Shown in pieces: positions 12,413 through 24,797 of a stretch of 64,000 bases of DNA. The DNA comes from Kuschelorhynchus macadamiae (Eukaryota > Arthropoda > Insecta > Coleoptera > Curculionidae). The notes below the pieces were generated by a model, which worked only from the letters and a program-made list of their open reading frames with translations, was not told the DNA's origin and did not search any database. The position numbers were made by a program, and so were the translations under genes. The stretch is from the NCBI GenBank assembly GCA_030620095.1, contig JAUTXW010000868.1, positions 496,001 through 560,000 on the forward strand. The letters run 5' to 3'. Numbering within the stretch: position 1 is the first letter of the stretch; every line of letters starts with the position of its first letter.

Positions 12413-14670
12413 TTTAAAATTACAAAATGCTAAAAGCAAACTAGTATTCTTATAAATTGCTTATAACAATAATTATTTTAAAATTATTTTGCAACAAAAC
12501 AAGAAAAACATAAAAAATATATCGAATAAATCCGATTTTTTTCTGGTTTGGACTGTTGTGTAAGGTAGAAAGGATATTATCCACAAAAAGTAATTTAAAA
12601 CTTTACTACATTTTTAACGCACGGTTGTTCTGTTGAAACTGTCATGTTTTTAATTTAACCCAGTGGCTATGACATGGCCGTCTATTTTGTCATATCTTCT
12701 CAGATTTAACTAGAGAGAGCACTACTGGAAACGAATGTTAAGCGCCTTCTAGCGATATCCAAAACGAATATAATTATTTGTTTAAAGGCCTGGCGTATTC
12801 CCTAACATATTACGGGCCCCTGTATAAGTTGGGCAGCCAGGTCTGGATTAAGGGCTGGCAATGGGGACTACAACCTCAGGTCTCGTCGTAGATAGGTGGA
12901 GCGAGATTTTGAATTTCCGAAGGCGCCACTGCTAGAAAACGCATGCTTTAACTCACATTTATTTTAAATTAATATTAATATTCGATTATTTATTTCTTAT
13001 CACAATTTGGCCAAAAAACTCAATAATGTTTTTTTTTCTAAAAGCGTGAGTGCTGAAAGTTCCACTTTTCCGTACTAGCGTTGAAAGTTTTTTTCAGCAT
13101 ACGAACTTCGAACTGTTACCAGAAAAATCGAAATACCGTTATGCCAAAAAACTGGAAATATTCAGTAAACGTTGTGCCAAAATAAAATAAACAATTTTAA
13201 GACCAGAGGCAATTCTATTAAAGTTCTCACACATTTCAAAAACTTACAAACCATCCACGTTGCGATACTCAAAGTTAAAATCTATACTAAAACTAAAACA
13301 TAATTTTGATGTAAGCAATATTATGAAGCTTTTATCAAGAAAAAGAATGTTGGTTTTCACCAAACTCTAACAAAAAACGATATATAGAGCAATTTGTGAA
13401 CGGGGCTCCAGATGGTGTATACCATTTGACAAAAGTTGCCGCTGTAATTGGGATGGCAGGCACCTGATTCTATATGACGCTAAAGATATGGAATCCCTGA
13501 TGCATATTACAACGCAGGGCATTGTTTTAGACGATCTTCAGCCACTCTGCTAGTAAGTAAATTGTAGAGTAGACATCAAGAATCTTAAGCATCATGGTGG
13601 ATGGAAGTCTACAAAAGTTGCTAAAGGATATGTAATCGAGTCTATGAAACAAAATGCACATCTTATCATATAAAACCAGCTTATCAGTTCCAAATCGCAG
13701 CAGCCGGCCTCCAAAACCAGGCTTCAACCACCTCATATTGAACATACATATGGCATAAATAATTCTGAAGTAGCAAGAAATCTTTCCATACCAGTTAAAA
13801 ACCAGTCAACTCCAGCCATAAATTTAATGCAAGTAGTTAACAACAAATAAGAATATGTTTGAATTTTGAATTGTATTTTCACTTTGATGCCTATACTAAA
13901 ATAAATTAATTAAAATAACTACCAAAACTAGTTAATTTTCTAAGTAGAAAAAGAGTTGTACTTAACACCTGACCGCTTGTACTAAAAAAGTGTTTTTCTG
14001 AAAGCTGTGCAGCGATAGCCGGTTTCTGAGATATAGCCGGCCTCCTTTCTCAATTTCCCAACACGTACAGGATATTCGTTTATATTTTAGTGGATTCTAC
14101 ACTACACATACCCTTATTTTTTAAGATATCAAAAAATGTTGAATGCAAAAGTTTTAGAATTTTGTCTGAAACACAAGAATTCGTTACTAGAAAAACAAAT
14201 GAACATCGTAAATTAATGAAATGAGCATCAACTTTATTATTTTGAAAGGAACAGCCTATATAATTTATATTTCTATCAAATGGATCCCTCCTTGCTGATC
14301 ATAAATATACTAGGTTCGATACCTTCATCTTTAAAGCTATCCGAGAAATTTGAGAAAAACCCTGCCATAAGAGGAAATGTATTCCCATAGACTCCACTAT
14401 ATAATACACACTGACCTAAAAGTTAGTTTTTAGGTCAATGGTAATATAACGTTTCCCGTCTCTCTCTAATACACTGCCTCCTGTGTCAACCCTGCCTTAA
14501 ATTGCTCGGCTATCTTTAGAGATAAAGGTATCAAACCTAGAATATTTGTGATCAGCCAGAAGAGACCTATTTGATAGACATATATTATAACCCTGTATAA
14601 TTTCCATTTAAAATAACAAAGTTGATGTTCCTTTCGTTTATTTCCTACGTTCATTTGTTTTTTCTAATAT
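12413..14670. other. No gene recognised
   Basis: The sequence upstream of the AOX/XDH-like start codon should contain its 5' UTR and promoter, but no clear TATA box or initiator stands out. Past about 12800 it is AT-rich with no readable coding or clean element boundaries. Confidence 0.35.
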
Positions 14671-14675
14671 TCCCT

Positions 14676-14838
14676 ATTTTGTTACTGGATTTTGCATGGT
14701 ACGTAATACATTTATAGTTAGTGGAAGGATCTTTGAGATTAGGGCAAACTGATCAGATAGCTCTTTTTCAATTCACCCTAATTTTAAAGACCCTTCTACT
14801 AAATATAAATGTATTACGTACCACGAAAAATCGAGTAA
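14676..14838. repeat. Long imperfect hairpin
   Basis: GGTACGTAATACATTTATA near 14698 is exactly inverted as TATAAATGTATTACGTACC near 14804, and the pairing continues imperfectly inward (AGGGC.../GCCCT-like). A stem of about 60 bp with a loop of about 25 bases is possible. It abuts a PLE fragment and may be part of its terminal structure. Confidence 0.65.
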
Positions 14839-14839
14839 C

Positions 14840-15083
14840 AAAATAGGCAGTTTTCTAAGAAAACTAAATGTGAATGTAGCATATCAAACCAATAACAACT
14901 CCATATCAATAAATCAGGTTTCTATAAACTAACTAAAAATTGTCCAAAAACGTATATAGGGCAGACTGGTAGAAGTTTCGATAAAAGGATAAATGGACAG
15001 TATAAATGCTTTGTCGAGGGGAATGAAGAAACGCATAACATTAAATTTTCTAGAATCTTTAGAAATAAACAAACAGGTGTATA
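14840..15083 (+). pseudogene. PLE fragment: linker and GIY-YIG endonuclease
   Basis: The frame reads NKIGSFLRKLNVNVAYQTNN (linker found before the PLE endonuclease), then SGFYKLTKNCPKTYIGQTG and RSFDKRI. GFY and YIG are the two halves of the GIY-YIG motif, with Arg downstream, followed by HNIKFSRIFRNKQTG. It ends at a stop near 15083. Only the C-terminal part of an element is present. Confidence 0.75.
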
Positions 15084-15354
15084 ATGATTGTGATGATTGA
15101 ACTGACCTGAACAATTCGCCTCTTATAAATATTTTTTGTTAACAAAGATTCAGGTAAGTACGAATATCTCATGGGACAACTTTCGTTCACCTGAAATGGG
15201 TTATTGCCATCTAAAAGCCCTCCTTAATTTATTTCAAACACTAAAATGCCAAAATGTTCCTGCGGAAATTTGTCGTTTCCACTTTCCGTGGAAATTTTGT
15301 TCACTTTAGAATATAATTTTTGTTATGTAAGTGACAAAGGTTTTAACTTACTTA

Positions 15355-15670
15355 ACAAAAATTTCAGTAAATTAAAAGCAATAATATCAAAAGAAAAAAA
15401 GAGCAACATTGTATGAGATACCGTGCAATGACTGCAATAAAGTATATATTGGGCAAACTAGTCAGTACCTACAAAATCGGATTAACAGTCACAAGTTTGA
15501 TAAAAAAAAAACAAAACAGCTCTCACAAACCACACAATCGAAACCAACCATACTTTTAAGTATAGTGACACTAAAATACTTATGACTGAAACCAACTTAA
15601 AAAAATGAGAGTTTTACGAAATGGTTTACATTCAAAAAAAGTCTAAAAATAAGTTACATAAAAAAAACTG
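15355..15670 (+). pseudogene. Second PLE fragment with GIY-YIG endonuclease
   Basis: Reads FSKLKAIISKEKKSN, VYEIPCNDCNKVYIGQTSQ, YLQNRINSHKFD, then after a frame change NHTFKYSDTKILMTETNLKK and FYEMVYIQKKS. The cysteine pair before YIG and the downstream 'ExNLKKxEFxEMxxI' block are seen in another PLE subgroup, so this is not simply a copy of the fragment at 14840. Stops and a poly-A frameshift disable it. Confidence 0.72.
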
Positions 15671-16408
15671 CTTTCATTGCCTTCTAGAAGCCCTCCTTAA
15701 TAACCGGAAATAGAAATTTTCTTCTGGAAATCCATCATTTTCATTTTCCACACTTTAAAATACTTGAAACCAGTTACATGAAAACTTTGTTTTGCTTTGC
15801 GTTCTAAACATTTTTCTTAACATAAAAATATAAAAATAATCTTGCGGAAATACGCTATTCCATTTTCAGAGTAAATTTCATTTCCATTCCCCAGACTTAT
15901 TTAGAATTAGAATAGCTAAAACCTGTTACATGGAAACTTTATTTTTTTAAAATAAAAACTTTCTTCACTGAAATGTGATACATTCAAAACACTTTTTTTT
16001 ACTTGGATAAAGCCTTCAGACCATGGAATTTAAAAAATTAATGTGATTTTATAATTTAAATGATGGTTTATGGCTTTAGAGATAGTTTTATCGACGAACC
16101 TGGGCTAACCCTAACGGGATAGATCCACCTAACAGTAAAAAAAATCCTGGTTTTAATATATACTCGAAATTTCGTTGGCTTTCTTTACAGCAAATCTAAC
16201 CGATCCTAACCAAACTTAGTGCGCATTTGTATTATAGTTTAGTTCTATAAAACCTTCTGAACGTAATATAAGATATCTATGTGTATCTGATTTTGTTAGG
16301 AAAATCAAAATAATCAGGAATTTCCGCAAAAACATTTTTGTATTTTTATGTTCAAAAAAGTGTTTGGAATGGCAGACAAAGCACAATCTCCATGTAACTA
16401 GTCTCAGG

Positions 16409-17974
16409 CAGTGGCGGCTCCTCCATTAGGTCAAATGGTCAATGACCCCCCAATAAATATTTCCAAAGAGAAACAAATAAATAAAATAATATGTAATTTA
16501 TATTTTTTCAATTTTTTTTAAATTTGGAAATTCCCTCTATTATTCTAAGCATATAAACTCGTTGACCGTTCTCTTAATTCCGCGACACACTGTCCATGCC
16601 TCGCACTGCGATCTCCGGAGCGGTTTCGTTTCATTTGGAATCGATCACGACTAGGGATGGACTGCTATTTGCGAAGCTGCTATTTTGAAGCAGCTGTTTG
16701 GCCGAAGCAGCTTACCGCTGCTTTCTGTTTTAAGAAGAAGCTGCTTATTTAAAATAGCTTTATCGCGATCAGGTCATAGCCGCATCCACAACAACTGCTT
16801 CGACAACCGCCGTTGCTTCGCTGGGGTAGAGAAATGTACCTGATTGCCGTCGCCGTTCGCGGGATAGCAATTTAACAGCAAAGATTGAAAACAGTTGGGT
16901 GTCGGGTGAAGGATGGAAGGTAAAATTGCGTAATATGTAATAGCAGGGTTTTTGCGGTCTGTATTATGTAGTATGTGAATAGGTTTGTGGATGTTTAAAT
17001 AAGCGTGTGCATCTTGCATATTCGTTTATTTTTTGTAATATTTAATCTCGAGATTTAAATTGGGTGTGTAGTAAATAATTTATAATATTGTTTTAATAGA
17101 AACTATAATTTTATTAACATAACCTATTAGGGTATTTAAAAAAACTAAATAAAAAACATTATATAACTCTGAAAACTAATAATTTTCTTGGAAACAGAAC
17201 TAAAACGTAAATTCCTTAAAAAGATAAATAGGTAATATTACAGAAACAAGACTAACTACTTCTGCTCTTCTACTGCGTGCAGCGTGGCAGACTTTGACCT
17301 TGATTTACAAAGAAACAGCTGCTTGGGCGATATGGTGACAGGCTAATTGCGAACTGCGGCAAAAACTGCTTGTTTGAAGCAGCTATTTGAAAGCTGCTAT
17401 TTCAAAGTAGCAATAACTGCTTCAACTGCTATCTAAAATTAGTCGATATGCCCACCACTAATCACGACTGGCGGCCCGCCCGCGTTCACTTCGTGGATAT
17501 AAACGGAGGCGAGTTTTTCCCGAGCGTTCCCGATCAAATTCGCATTTGATGTGTTTAATGTGGATCGTGTGATGTTACGGTTGTGGTTACGATTGCGTAT
17601 TTTTATAGATTTTATTTTGAAGATTTTGCATTTGGTTTGTTGATTTTGTGGTTTAAATTCATGTTTTAAAGAAAGGTAGCTACAGTGTTTTAGAATATTA
17701 AGACTTTATAATCCGTTTTCAATTATATTGGCGAGCTGAACTTTGAGAAACGACTCGAATTTAACACCAGTAGTCGACCTTTGCCGAAATTTAAAAAACA
17801 AAACAAAGAAGTAAACCGTTATTTCGTAGAAATATGTACGATTTATGTGCCTGGACATGCGGTTGCGAAGTAACAAGAGCATTTTATTGTTTCGCGTGTC
17901 TCATTTTTTTCAGATGACTCTTTGTGGTTTATGTGTATTGACCCCCCTGAAAAGTTGACCACGAGCCGCGACTA
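16409..17974. mobile_element. hAT-like non-autonomous element (outer)
   Basis: The ends CAGTGGCGGCTC (16409) and GAGCCGCGACTA (to 17974) form imperfect inverted repeats, 10 of 12 matching. Flanks GTCTCAGG (16401-16408) and GTTTCAGG (17975-17982) fit an 8-bp target duplication with one mismatch. Both flanks match the same position of the surrounding monomer array. No transposase is visible. It contains another hAT-like element at 16652-17460. Confidence 0.75.
16652..17460. mobile_element. hAT-like MITE nested in the outer element (809 bp)
   Basis: A perfect 8-bp duplication ATCACGAC flanks it (16644-16651 and 17461-17468). The ends TAGGGATGGACTGC and, inverted, TAGTGGTGGGCATA match imperfectly. 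Both subterminal regions carry many AGCAGCT / GAAGCAGCTATTTG words in both orientations, as seen at transposase-binding regions of hAT elements. No coding sequence was recognised. Confidence 0.88.
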
Positions 17975-19046
17975 GTTTCAGGTATTCCAAAGTATAGAAA
18001 TTTCCTCGGAAAATAGAAATAACAAATTTTCGCAGAAACATTTTTGTATTTTTATATTAAGAAAAATGTTCAAAATGCAAATCAAGACAATTTTTTTGTG
18101 TATAACTGATTTCACTAACTCTAACTATTCTAAAGTGTAAAGAATATCTTCGGAATACGGAAATAAAAAAAAAATTGGCATTTTTATGATCAGAAAAATG
18201 TTTGGAGTGGCAAGCAAAGCAAAGTTTAATGTAACTGATTTCAGGTATACTAAATTGTGGAACGAGAGTTAATCCAAACCCATTGCAAATCAGGTAAAAA
18301 AGGTTTTGTGCGTTCAGTTTATGTTCATTCAATTTGTATTCCGATGAAGCCACAGTGTTGGCAAAATATGTCATGAGATTTTAGATCCGCCCCTGACAGC
18401 AATTATAAATATTATATAAAAAAAAGTAAAAAATTTTTATTTTTTTGTATATAATATTATTCCCCAAGAAATATTGTTATTAATTAATATATATTTTATT
18501 TTGAATTATATGTAAATATTCAATATAAACATCAGTCCTCAATAAAATGCTACTCCTACCTTTATGAAACTGATGTATACTTCTTGTAGCTCTTTTTATG
18601 ATGAGCATTGTCTAATTAAGACGTTGTTTTAGCTCAAATTACATAACATTTCGTCCAGATATGCACAATTCAATACGAGTGGAAATACGGCATTTAATTA
18701 ACGTTTCGTAAATGACAGAATACCTTTTCGACGCTGCCATTGTAACAGAGGCATGACAAAGATGCTCAGGTACAAAACTTGGCAATTTAACAGCTGATCC
18801 ATCCTATAACTCGATGTAATAATTTGGTGCTAATAATAATTAATTAAATTTGTTTTTTTATTTCTCCATATCCGTTTTAAATTTTAATAATATAAACTAA
18901 ATTCAGTTTTCATTTCTAAATATTGGACTGTAATGATAATTAGAGATATAGGGCCAACGACGGTTCTTTAAAGCTTTTCTAAAACAGTCAAGGGAAAACT
19001 TGAAAACTGGCACACTTTAATAAACAACTAAATACTCATTTTTTAT

Positions 19047-19890
19047 GTTTTTCTATTCTCTCCTAAGAGAGAAGTACCTATTGTGATCGCGAGAAAAAAT
19101 TCATTTCCCAGTGTTTTCAGATCTTCACGTTTCAGGGACCCTGCATGCCAAAAAACCAAGTTTCCTGAATTCCGTTGGTCTGTCTGTCTACTTGTGACAC
19201 CCGATACACCTCAAATCTAAGTCATTGGGGATAATATGATAAATACTTTTTGTAAATATCCAACATGGCAGCCTGCTAAAATATTTAAAAAATTATTACT
19301 AAAAAACTACTTATTCAGTTTACCTCAAATTTTGTTCAAAAATCATGTGTGATAGGGGAATATGAACAAATAAAGTTTTGGTACAAATTCAAGATGGCGA
19401 AAAATAAACAGCGTCCCCCAAAATGTTTTAAAAAACCAGACTCAAACTACTTACTCGATTGATTGGAAATTCTGCAAAAAGTTTGATTTTGAGATGAAAA
19501 ATGGCCGCCAAATAAAATGCTTAAAAATCAGTGTAAAAAACTGATAATTGAGTTGATTTTAAACTTTGACCAAAAATGCAGTGTGTAGAAATTGGTAAAA
19601 TATTAGTACGAACCCAATATAGTACAACAAAATAGCAGTCTAATATTTTATGTTTGAAAAAACAATGTACAAAAAGTCGGTATATATTTCCTTTAGATTT
19701 GCATATAGTCATGTATTATAGTAATTACATATGTACATAATTTAACTTAGGAGGGCAATTCAAGATAATTGGGTGAAACGAATCTGTAAAGGAAGTTAAG
19801 GAAGCCCCCTTAAAATTATATATTACAATTCTTAATAAAAGGAGATATTCATAACGAAGGAAGTTCCGAGTAAAGAAAATTTACCGATTT
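19047..19890. repeat. Internally repetitive element, family R copy 1
   Basis: Opens with a small palindrome (CTCCTAAGAGAG) and the block ...GATCTTCACGTTTCAGGGACCCT...CCGTTGGTCTGTCTGTC. Tandem diverged monomers of about 100-120 bp follow (CTACTTATTCAATT..., GTACAAATTCAAGATGGCG..., AAAATGTTT). It closes with TTCTTAATAAAAGGAGATATTCATAAC... . Copies lie at 25298 and 37434. No coding potential was recognised. Confidence 0.7.
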
Positions 19891-20261
19891 ATTGCTTTTA
19901 TGTTTAATTAGACTTAAATGATAAAAGCGGGTAGCAAGTTTCTTAAGGATCTTGTCAAGCTTAATTGATCCCCAAAATATGAAGATATTAGAATTACCAA
20001 TTTCAAAATGGCGTCCATTCGTAAATGCGACAGAACGTAAATGGAGAACAAACGCTTTTAAAACCTTAAAAAGACAAAATATTTTATACCTTACGTGATC
20101 CCTATAGTTGAAATGCCCTTACGATTTGAAATCAGAACACTTGTGAATAAAAAAGTACAGCCCTTAGCACTCATTAATTAAGAACACTTAATTATTAAAT
20201 ATCACGAGAGGAGCAGAATACTAGAGTTTCGTAAATTTTTCAGAATTTCTAGATACTATAC

Positions 20262-20693
20262 TGTTACGAATTTAGCCCTAGTTTTAGATTTATTAAGGTT
20301 TAGATGAATTTATTTATTATTTGTTATTTTATTGAAGTAGACTTACCTTAATTGTTATCTATGTAACGACTATGATAGTGTCAAAAATCGTTCTTGAATG
20401 TTCAATTAGGCCTAATTCTTCTCATACTGTAGTATTTAGATTATTCTAGAATTTTCTAGATCATTCCATCCTTTTCTAAAGGCTATATAAGCGCGCTACG
20501 AAGCCACATTTTGATTCAGTATAGCTTGAGATTTCAAAGTGTAAACAAGCTGACTTTTAAAGTTACCTTAGTTACGATTGTTAGGTATAACACAGGTATC
20601 ACCTGTGATACCTGTAACCTGTGTTTTGAATAAAAGGAGCGCATTCAGAAACGACGTATTTGTGTACCGGCCAATAACGGCCAACCCGGAACA
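20262..20693 (+). mobile_element. Solo LTR of an LTR retrotransposon (432 bp)
   Basis: Starts TGTTACG and ends CGGAACA, flanked by the 4-bp duplication ATAC (20258-20261 and 20694-20697). Inside are a TATA motif (CTATATAAG near 20484) and a poly(A) signal (AATAAA near 20630), in the order expected for U3-R-U5 on the plus strand. No internal retrotransposon sequence follows, so this looks like the product of LTR-LTR recombination. The short duplication suggests a Ty3/Gypsy-like or similar element. An internal inverted word (CAGGTATCACCTGTGATACCTG) lies near 20594. Confidence 0.85.
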
Positions 20694-20897
20694 ATACATA
20701 CATATTTTTGATATTTAGGAATTACGCTATTCTAATCTTCCCGTATTTTCGGGGTGAATTAATAGTTTAAAAGACTTTCGAAAGAAGTGCTACTCTAACC
20801 CACGCAGAAATTTAAATCCGTGGGGAGCATACCAATCACGCCACTTTAAAGTGCGTGTGCATTTCAATTAATTTGAGTAACTTTAAGTAATTTGAGG

Positions 20898-21766
20898 TAG
20901 TGATGTAATGATTCGAATTAAAATACTCGTTGAATCCGAGTATTGAGATACTCGGAATCATCCGAGCATTTAGATACTCGGAATCATCCGAGTATTTAAA
21001 ATTAATTCGGAATACGGATGCGGAATAATTATGCTGTTAAGCAACCGCCCAGCTACTGCCGATTATGATGCCAGAAAAGTAAATACGACAGGACAATTTG
21101 CATTCGCATTTCGAATGAAAAATTTGTTCGGGGGTTCGGTAGCAGTGGGCCGATGCCGGTAGCTGAATCCGAATAAATATGGGATAGGAACATTGGGAAC
21201 TCGTTGATTTCGAATTCGGAAGATTTTTAAATTCGGATTATTAATAATAAAATTGAAAATTGAAGCGTGGGCCGACGATCTGCGTGTAAGTTTTAGGTTG
21301 ATACTTAGGGCAGATAGGTTTTTCAGCATTATCTTAAAATTAAAACTCTCTTCCGCATATCTTTCTTTTATGGTTAAATTTGTATTATTTATTATTCTGC
21401 ACCTTAAGTTGATATTGAGATATCGGCTCTTGGTATGTTAATTACAAGTTACATTAATTATTAACTCTCACACATTGACCCTACTCACAGCATAGATTAC
21501 TAATTCTTTCTTTAGTCTAATTCCTACTTTGAATTTCGACGTTTGACATCGCATTGTGCATTCGTGGAATCGCCAGTTCAGCACCCGCCGATGTCATTCG
21601 ATTTCAGTTCCGCAGCTGGCGATTCGGAAGCATAAAAATAAAAATTGAGACTGCCTAAACACGCTCATAACGTGTGATTTCGAAATCGGATGATTAATCC
21701 GAGTATTCTGTTAATTCCATTCCGTATAATCCGATTCTTTAAATAATCCGAATATTTAAATCACTA
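20898..21766. mobile_element. hAT-like MITE (869 bp) with perfect 8-bp target duplication
   Basis: ATTTGAGG at 20890-20897 is repeated at 21767-21774. The ends TAGTGATGTAATGATTCG and, inverted, TAGTGATTTAAATATTCG form an imperfect inverted repeat. The subterminal regions are dense in ATACTCGGAATCATCCGAGTAT-like short palindromes on both sides. No transposase is visible. Confidence 0.88.
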
Positions 21767-22918
21767 ATTTGAGGTTAACCTAGCATGTGATTTTATAGCT
21801 TTTTAACGCTAAGGGGACGGATCCAAGAACCATAAACTACACAGGATAGTGCAACAGTCGCCACCGCCAGTTTCTCGATTACCACGAGGGTCAATGAATG
21901 GGTGTGTGATGTACTCCTGCTCTCTCATTCTAAAGATTTAGTATTAGTTACATTGCTCTATAATAGAAATTCGCCTTTTCGACGTTTTTTCAATATTCTT
22001 TAGTTTTTACAAGTGGTAATAGGTCAAACAAGTTTGAAAAAGCGTTGTTCGTACATAGTGAAACGTAATTAGCCAACGAAAGCATTAAAACTTCTTTTAT
22101 AACTGATATATTTACTTTTGCAGTGTTGTGTATAATTGCAAAAATAATTACAAAAGGCTCTAGATATACTTGGATTCTTTATTTTTTTTTATTCATTTTT
22201 GAGGCAAGTTGTGTTTTCTTTCAACATATACCAGGTACTTTTAATTTTTGCTCTGGATTGTTTCTTTTTTAGTATTAATGCTGTAGTTGTTGTGTTATGT
22301 TGTAGAAGTAGTTATATTTAGGTATTTTTTATAATCTCTAGAAAACATTATTTTTTTAACTAAAAAAAAATATGTATGGCAATCATAACAATTATTAAAA
22401 AATCGTAATACCATGTTTCCCTATTTAAAAATCACTACCTATTTACTTTTTAAGTTAATACATTTAGAAACTTAAATTATTGAAAAGTACTTATTTCTAT
22501 TTAACGATTTGGAGCACCGTGTCATTAAAGAACGGAATATAACAAAATTTCTTAAGAAGGCAATATGTATTTTTGTCTTGACATAATGTTTAAATTTTTT
22601 CCTAATAATACATTTTATGACCAAATATAAATTTCTAAAACATTTTGATGAGCAATTGACCACTGCTTATTGACCAAAATTCATGGTAATGCAGCTCTAT
22701 TAGTTTGATATAAAATTTGTCTAAATTTATTGCACTAAAAACCAGAATAACAGCATCAAAATGCTAAACCATATTATCCTCCTATAGAAATAACGTATGA
22801 AACTTGATTCGAGAGGGTAAGGCGATGTCACTGCCACAACCGTCGTTCGCGCTAAACTATAGCTAACAGTATAGGTTTTCTTCTAAAATCTTTGTTTTAG
22901 CATCGAGCCAGAATTTTG

Positions 22919-22932
22919 TGCGCGCGCGCGCT
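22919..22932. repeat. (GC)n short run
   Basis: An alternating GC run of about seven units, unusual in this AT-rich window. Confidence 0.8.
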
Positions 22933-23370
22933 TTCTTTACCACCTAACCGTTCCTAGCCTAACCTAGCTAGCAGGTGGCCGAGAGCGTAAGCCAATATTA
23001 GTAGTTAAAAATTCCTACAGGGAAGAGTGTAAAATGAATTTCACTTTCCACGCTACAATTCACGCCGGTAACCCGGTCGAGGGGAATTGGATGTTTCCCG
23101 TGGTAGTATCATCCTCCTGCCATCACATACCTCCTGAGGTAGAGGGGATGGCCAAGGTTCAGAATCCTCGATAAACTGTAGGGCTCGTCTGGCTGACGTT
23201 CCCCAGGCGTAAATTCCTTCCCCCATCCTCGAAGGGTAATTCTGGTCCCCCTTTCCGCGCACCCTTCCATCTCTTCAATATGTTCCGTCAAGAATAAAAA
23301 TGTGTTATACTAAGATACACTGGCAGAGTCACGAGGCTCGACCAGTTCTGAACATCCTGAAGAAAAACTC

Positions 23371-23640
23371 TGCAAACCGGAATAAGGTGTAGATCATCTG
23401 GGAGGGTCACCCCAGCTCTGACTAAGCCCCAGACGAAGAGTATTATGGATAAATGCACAAGTTTGAGCTCACACCTTAAAAACCACCACCGCCTACTAAC
23501 CTAACCAGTCTTCCGAATCGCCTCGTCGAAGGCAGACGTCTGTGTTTTTAACATAAATGGTTTTACGTGTAGTACTCTCAAGGGGCATCTAGTGAGAGCC
23601 AAGATGCATTAAAAGGGTTTAATACATAATAGTACCGTTC
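23371..23640 (+). repeat. Dispersed repeat family Q, copy 1
   Basis: Shares with two other places the blocks AAACCGGAATAAGGTGTA..ATCATCTGG, GACTAAGCCCCAGACG, CGCCTCGTCGAAGGCAGAC, TTTAACATAAATGGTT and ACTCTCAAGGGGCATCTAG. It is richer in GC than its surroundings. No coding sense was found, so it may be a LINE 3' tail or a SINE-like repeat. Class not determined. Confidence 0.65.
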
Positions 23641-24419
23641 AACGAACTACGGAGAGCAATTTGCTCGTCAACCCGTGGTCGTTACCTATTGGGCTGGAGA
23701 ATGGCGCTGAAAGCAAAAATGTGGCAGCAGACTCCATATTGAAAGGAAACAAAGAAAGAACTAACCTAACCTAAATAATCCACATTTTTCTTTTCGACTT
23801 TCTTCAGTTGTATTAATATTATTAGTATTTAGGAACGCACGGTATGACTGATATTCTAGGATACCGATACTTTTGCCTCCAGTACTCGATATTTTGTATC
23901 AATATTTTTAAAACGATACATTATATGTACCGGTACATATTATTGTATAACGATACCATTCGATCCGTAATATTTAGCTCATATATTAACAATGGGGTCA
24001 TCTAGCGCAAAAGCATAAAATATCTAGGTATTAAAAATGCTCCTGTATTAAGTTGCAAATTACGGATTTTTATGAGAGTATGCAGAATTGTGAAAATATG
24101 GTCATAACTGATTGGAAGGGCAGATGGGGGCTTAACAGACAGCGGTGACAGCGACAATTAAATTAATGGCCAGAAATATCCCAAACCGTCTATATATATA
24201 ATTTCTACTAAAATTACTAAGTGTTTACACCTTGTAACTTTCTTTTTAAATTATCGACATTTAAAATTCAAAATTTTACCGATATTTAAAACGGTTTTTT
24301 CCAGTTCATACATGTGAGTGAATTGTGCTTTTCTATAACTATTTTAACACCACTCTATTAATACCTTAGATTGAGAATATTAATAGTATTTAATCTAAGA
24401 TTAATATTATTAATCAAAC

Positions 24420-24797
24420 ATAGACCCCTGTATTATTAACATAAGTGGTTCCACGTGTCCGGTTTAGCTGCTTTATTTCGGAAGGATGCGGGAGACTCAA
24501 CCGCTCAGTGTGGAAACTAACGACCCCGCTGGAAAGGGAGCAGACGCTGTAATAAAGGAGGAACATTTATAAAGATATTTGTAATATAACGGGGAAGCTC
24601 AGAGCTCACCATCCAGATATCCCATCGAAAACGTCTCCAAACTGGAATAAAGTGTAAATCATCTGGAAGGGACGCTCCAGCTTTGACTAAGCCCCAGACG
24701 GGAGCAATCTCGCAATTGGATATATTGGAATTGCAACTAATCGGGTCGATGGATTCGCCTCGTCGAAGGCAGACCTCTTTGCTTTTAACATAAGTGG
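24420..24797 (+). repeat. Family Q copy 2, left part, interrupted at 24798
   Basis: Contains AACATAAGTGGTTCCACGTG, GCTCAGAGCTCACCATCC, CCAAACTGGAATAAAGTGTA, GACTAAGCCCCAGACG and CGCCTCGTCGAAGGCAGAC. It stops at a second ACATAAGTGG where the hAT-like element begins. The match resumes at 26959. Confidence 0.6.

Larger units (their letters stand above)
15200..18260. repeat. Degenerate array of roughly 120-170-bp monomers
   Basis: A block containing GCGGAAAT...CATTTTC, then ...AAACATTTTT(G)TATTTTTAT...AAGTGTTT.GAATGGCA..CAAAGC, then ATGTAACT.GTTTCAGGTATT recurs at about 15240, 15690, 15830, 16320/17980 and 18060-18250. Copies are diverged. The array is interrupted by PLE fragments and by the hAT-like insertion at 16409-17974, so it predates that insertion. 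Confidence 0.65.

Noticed and set aside
18057..18374. 105-codon minus-strand open frame
   Set aside because: It spans the degenerate monomer array; the frame is a by-product of repeats without stops on one strand.
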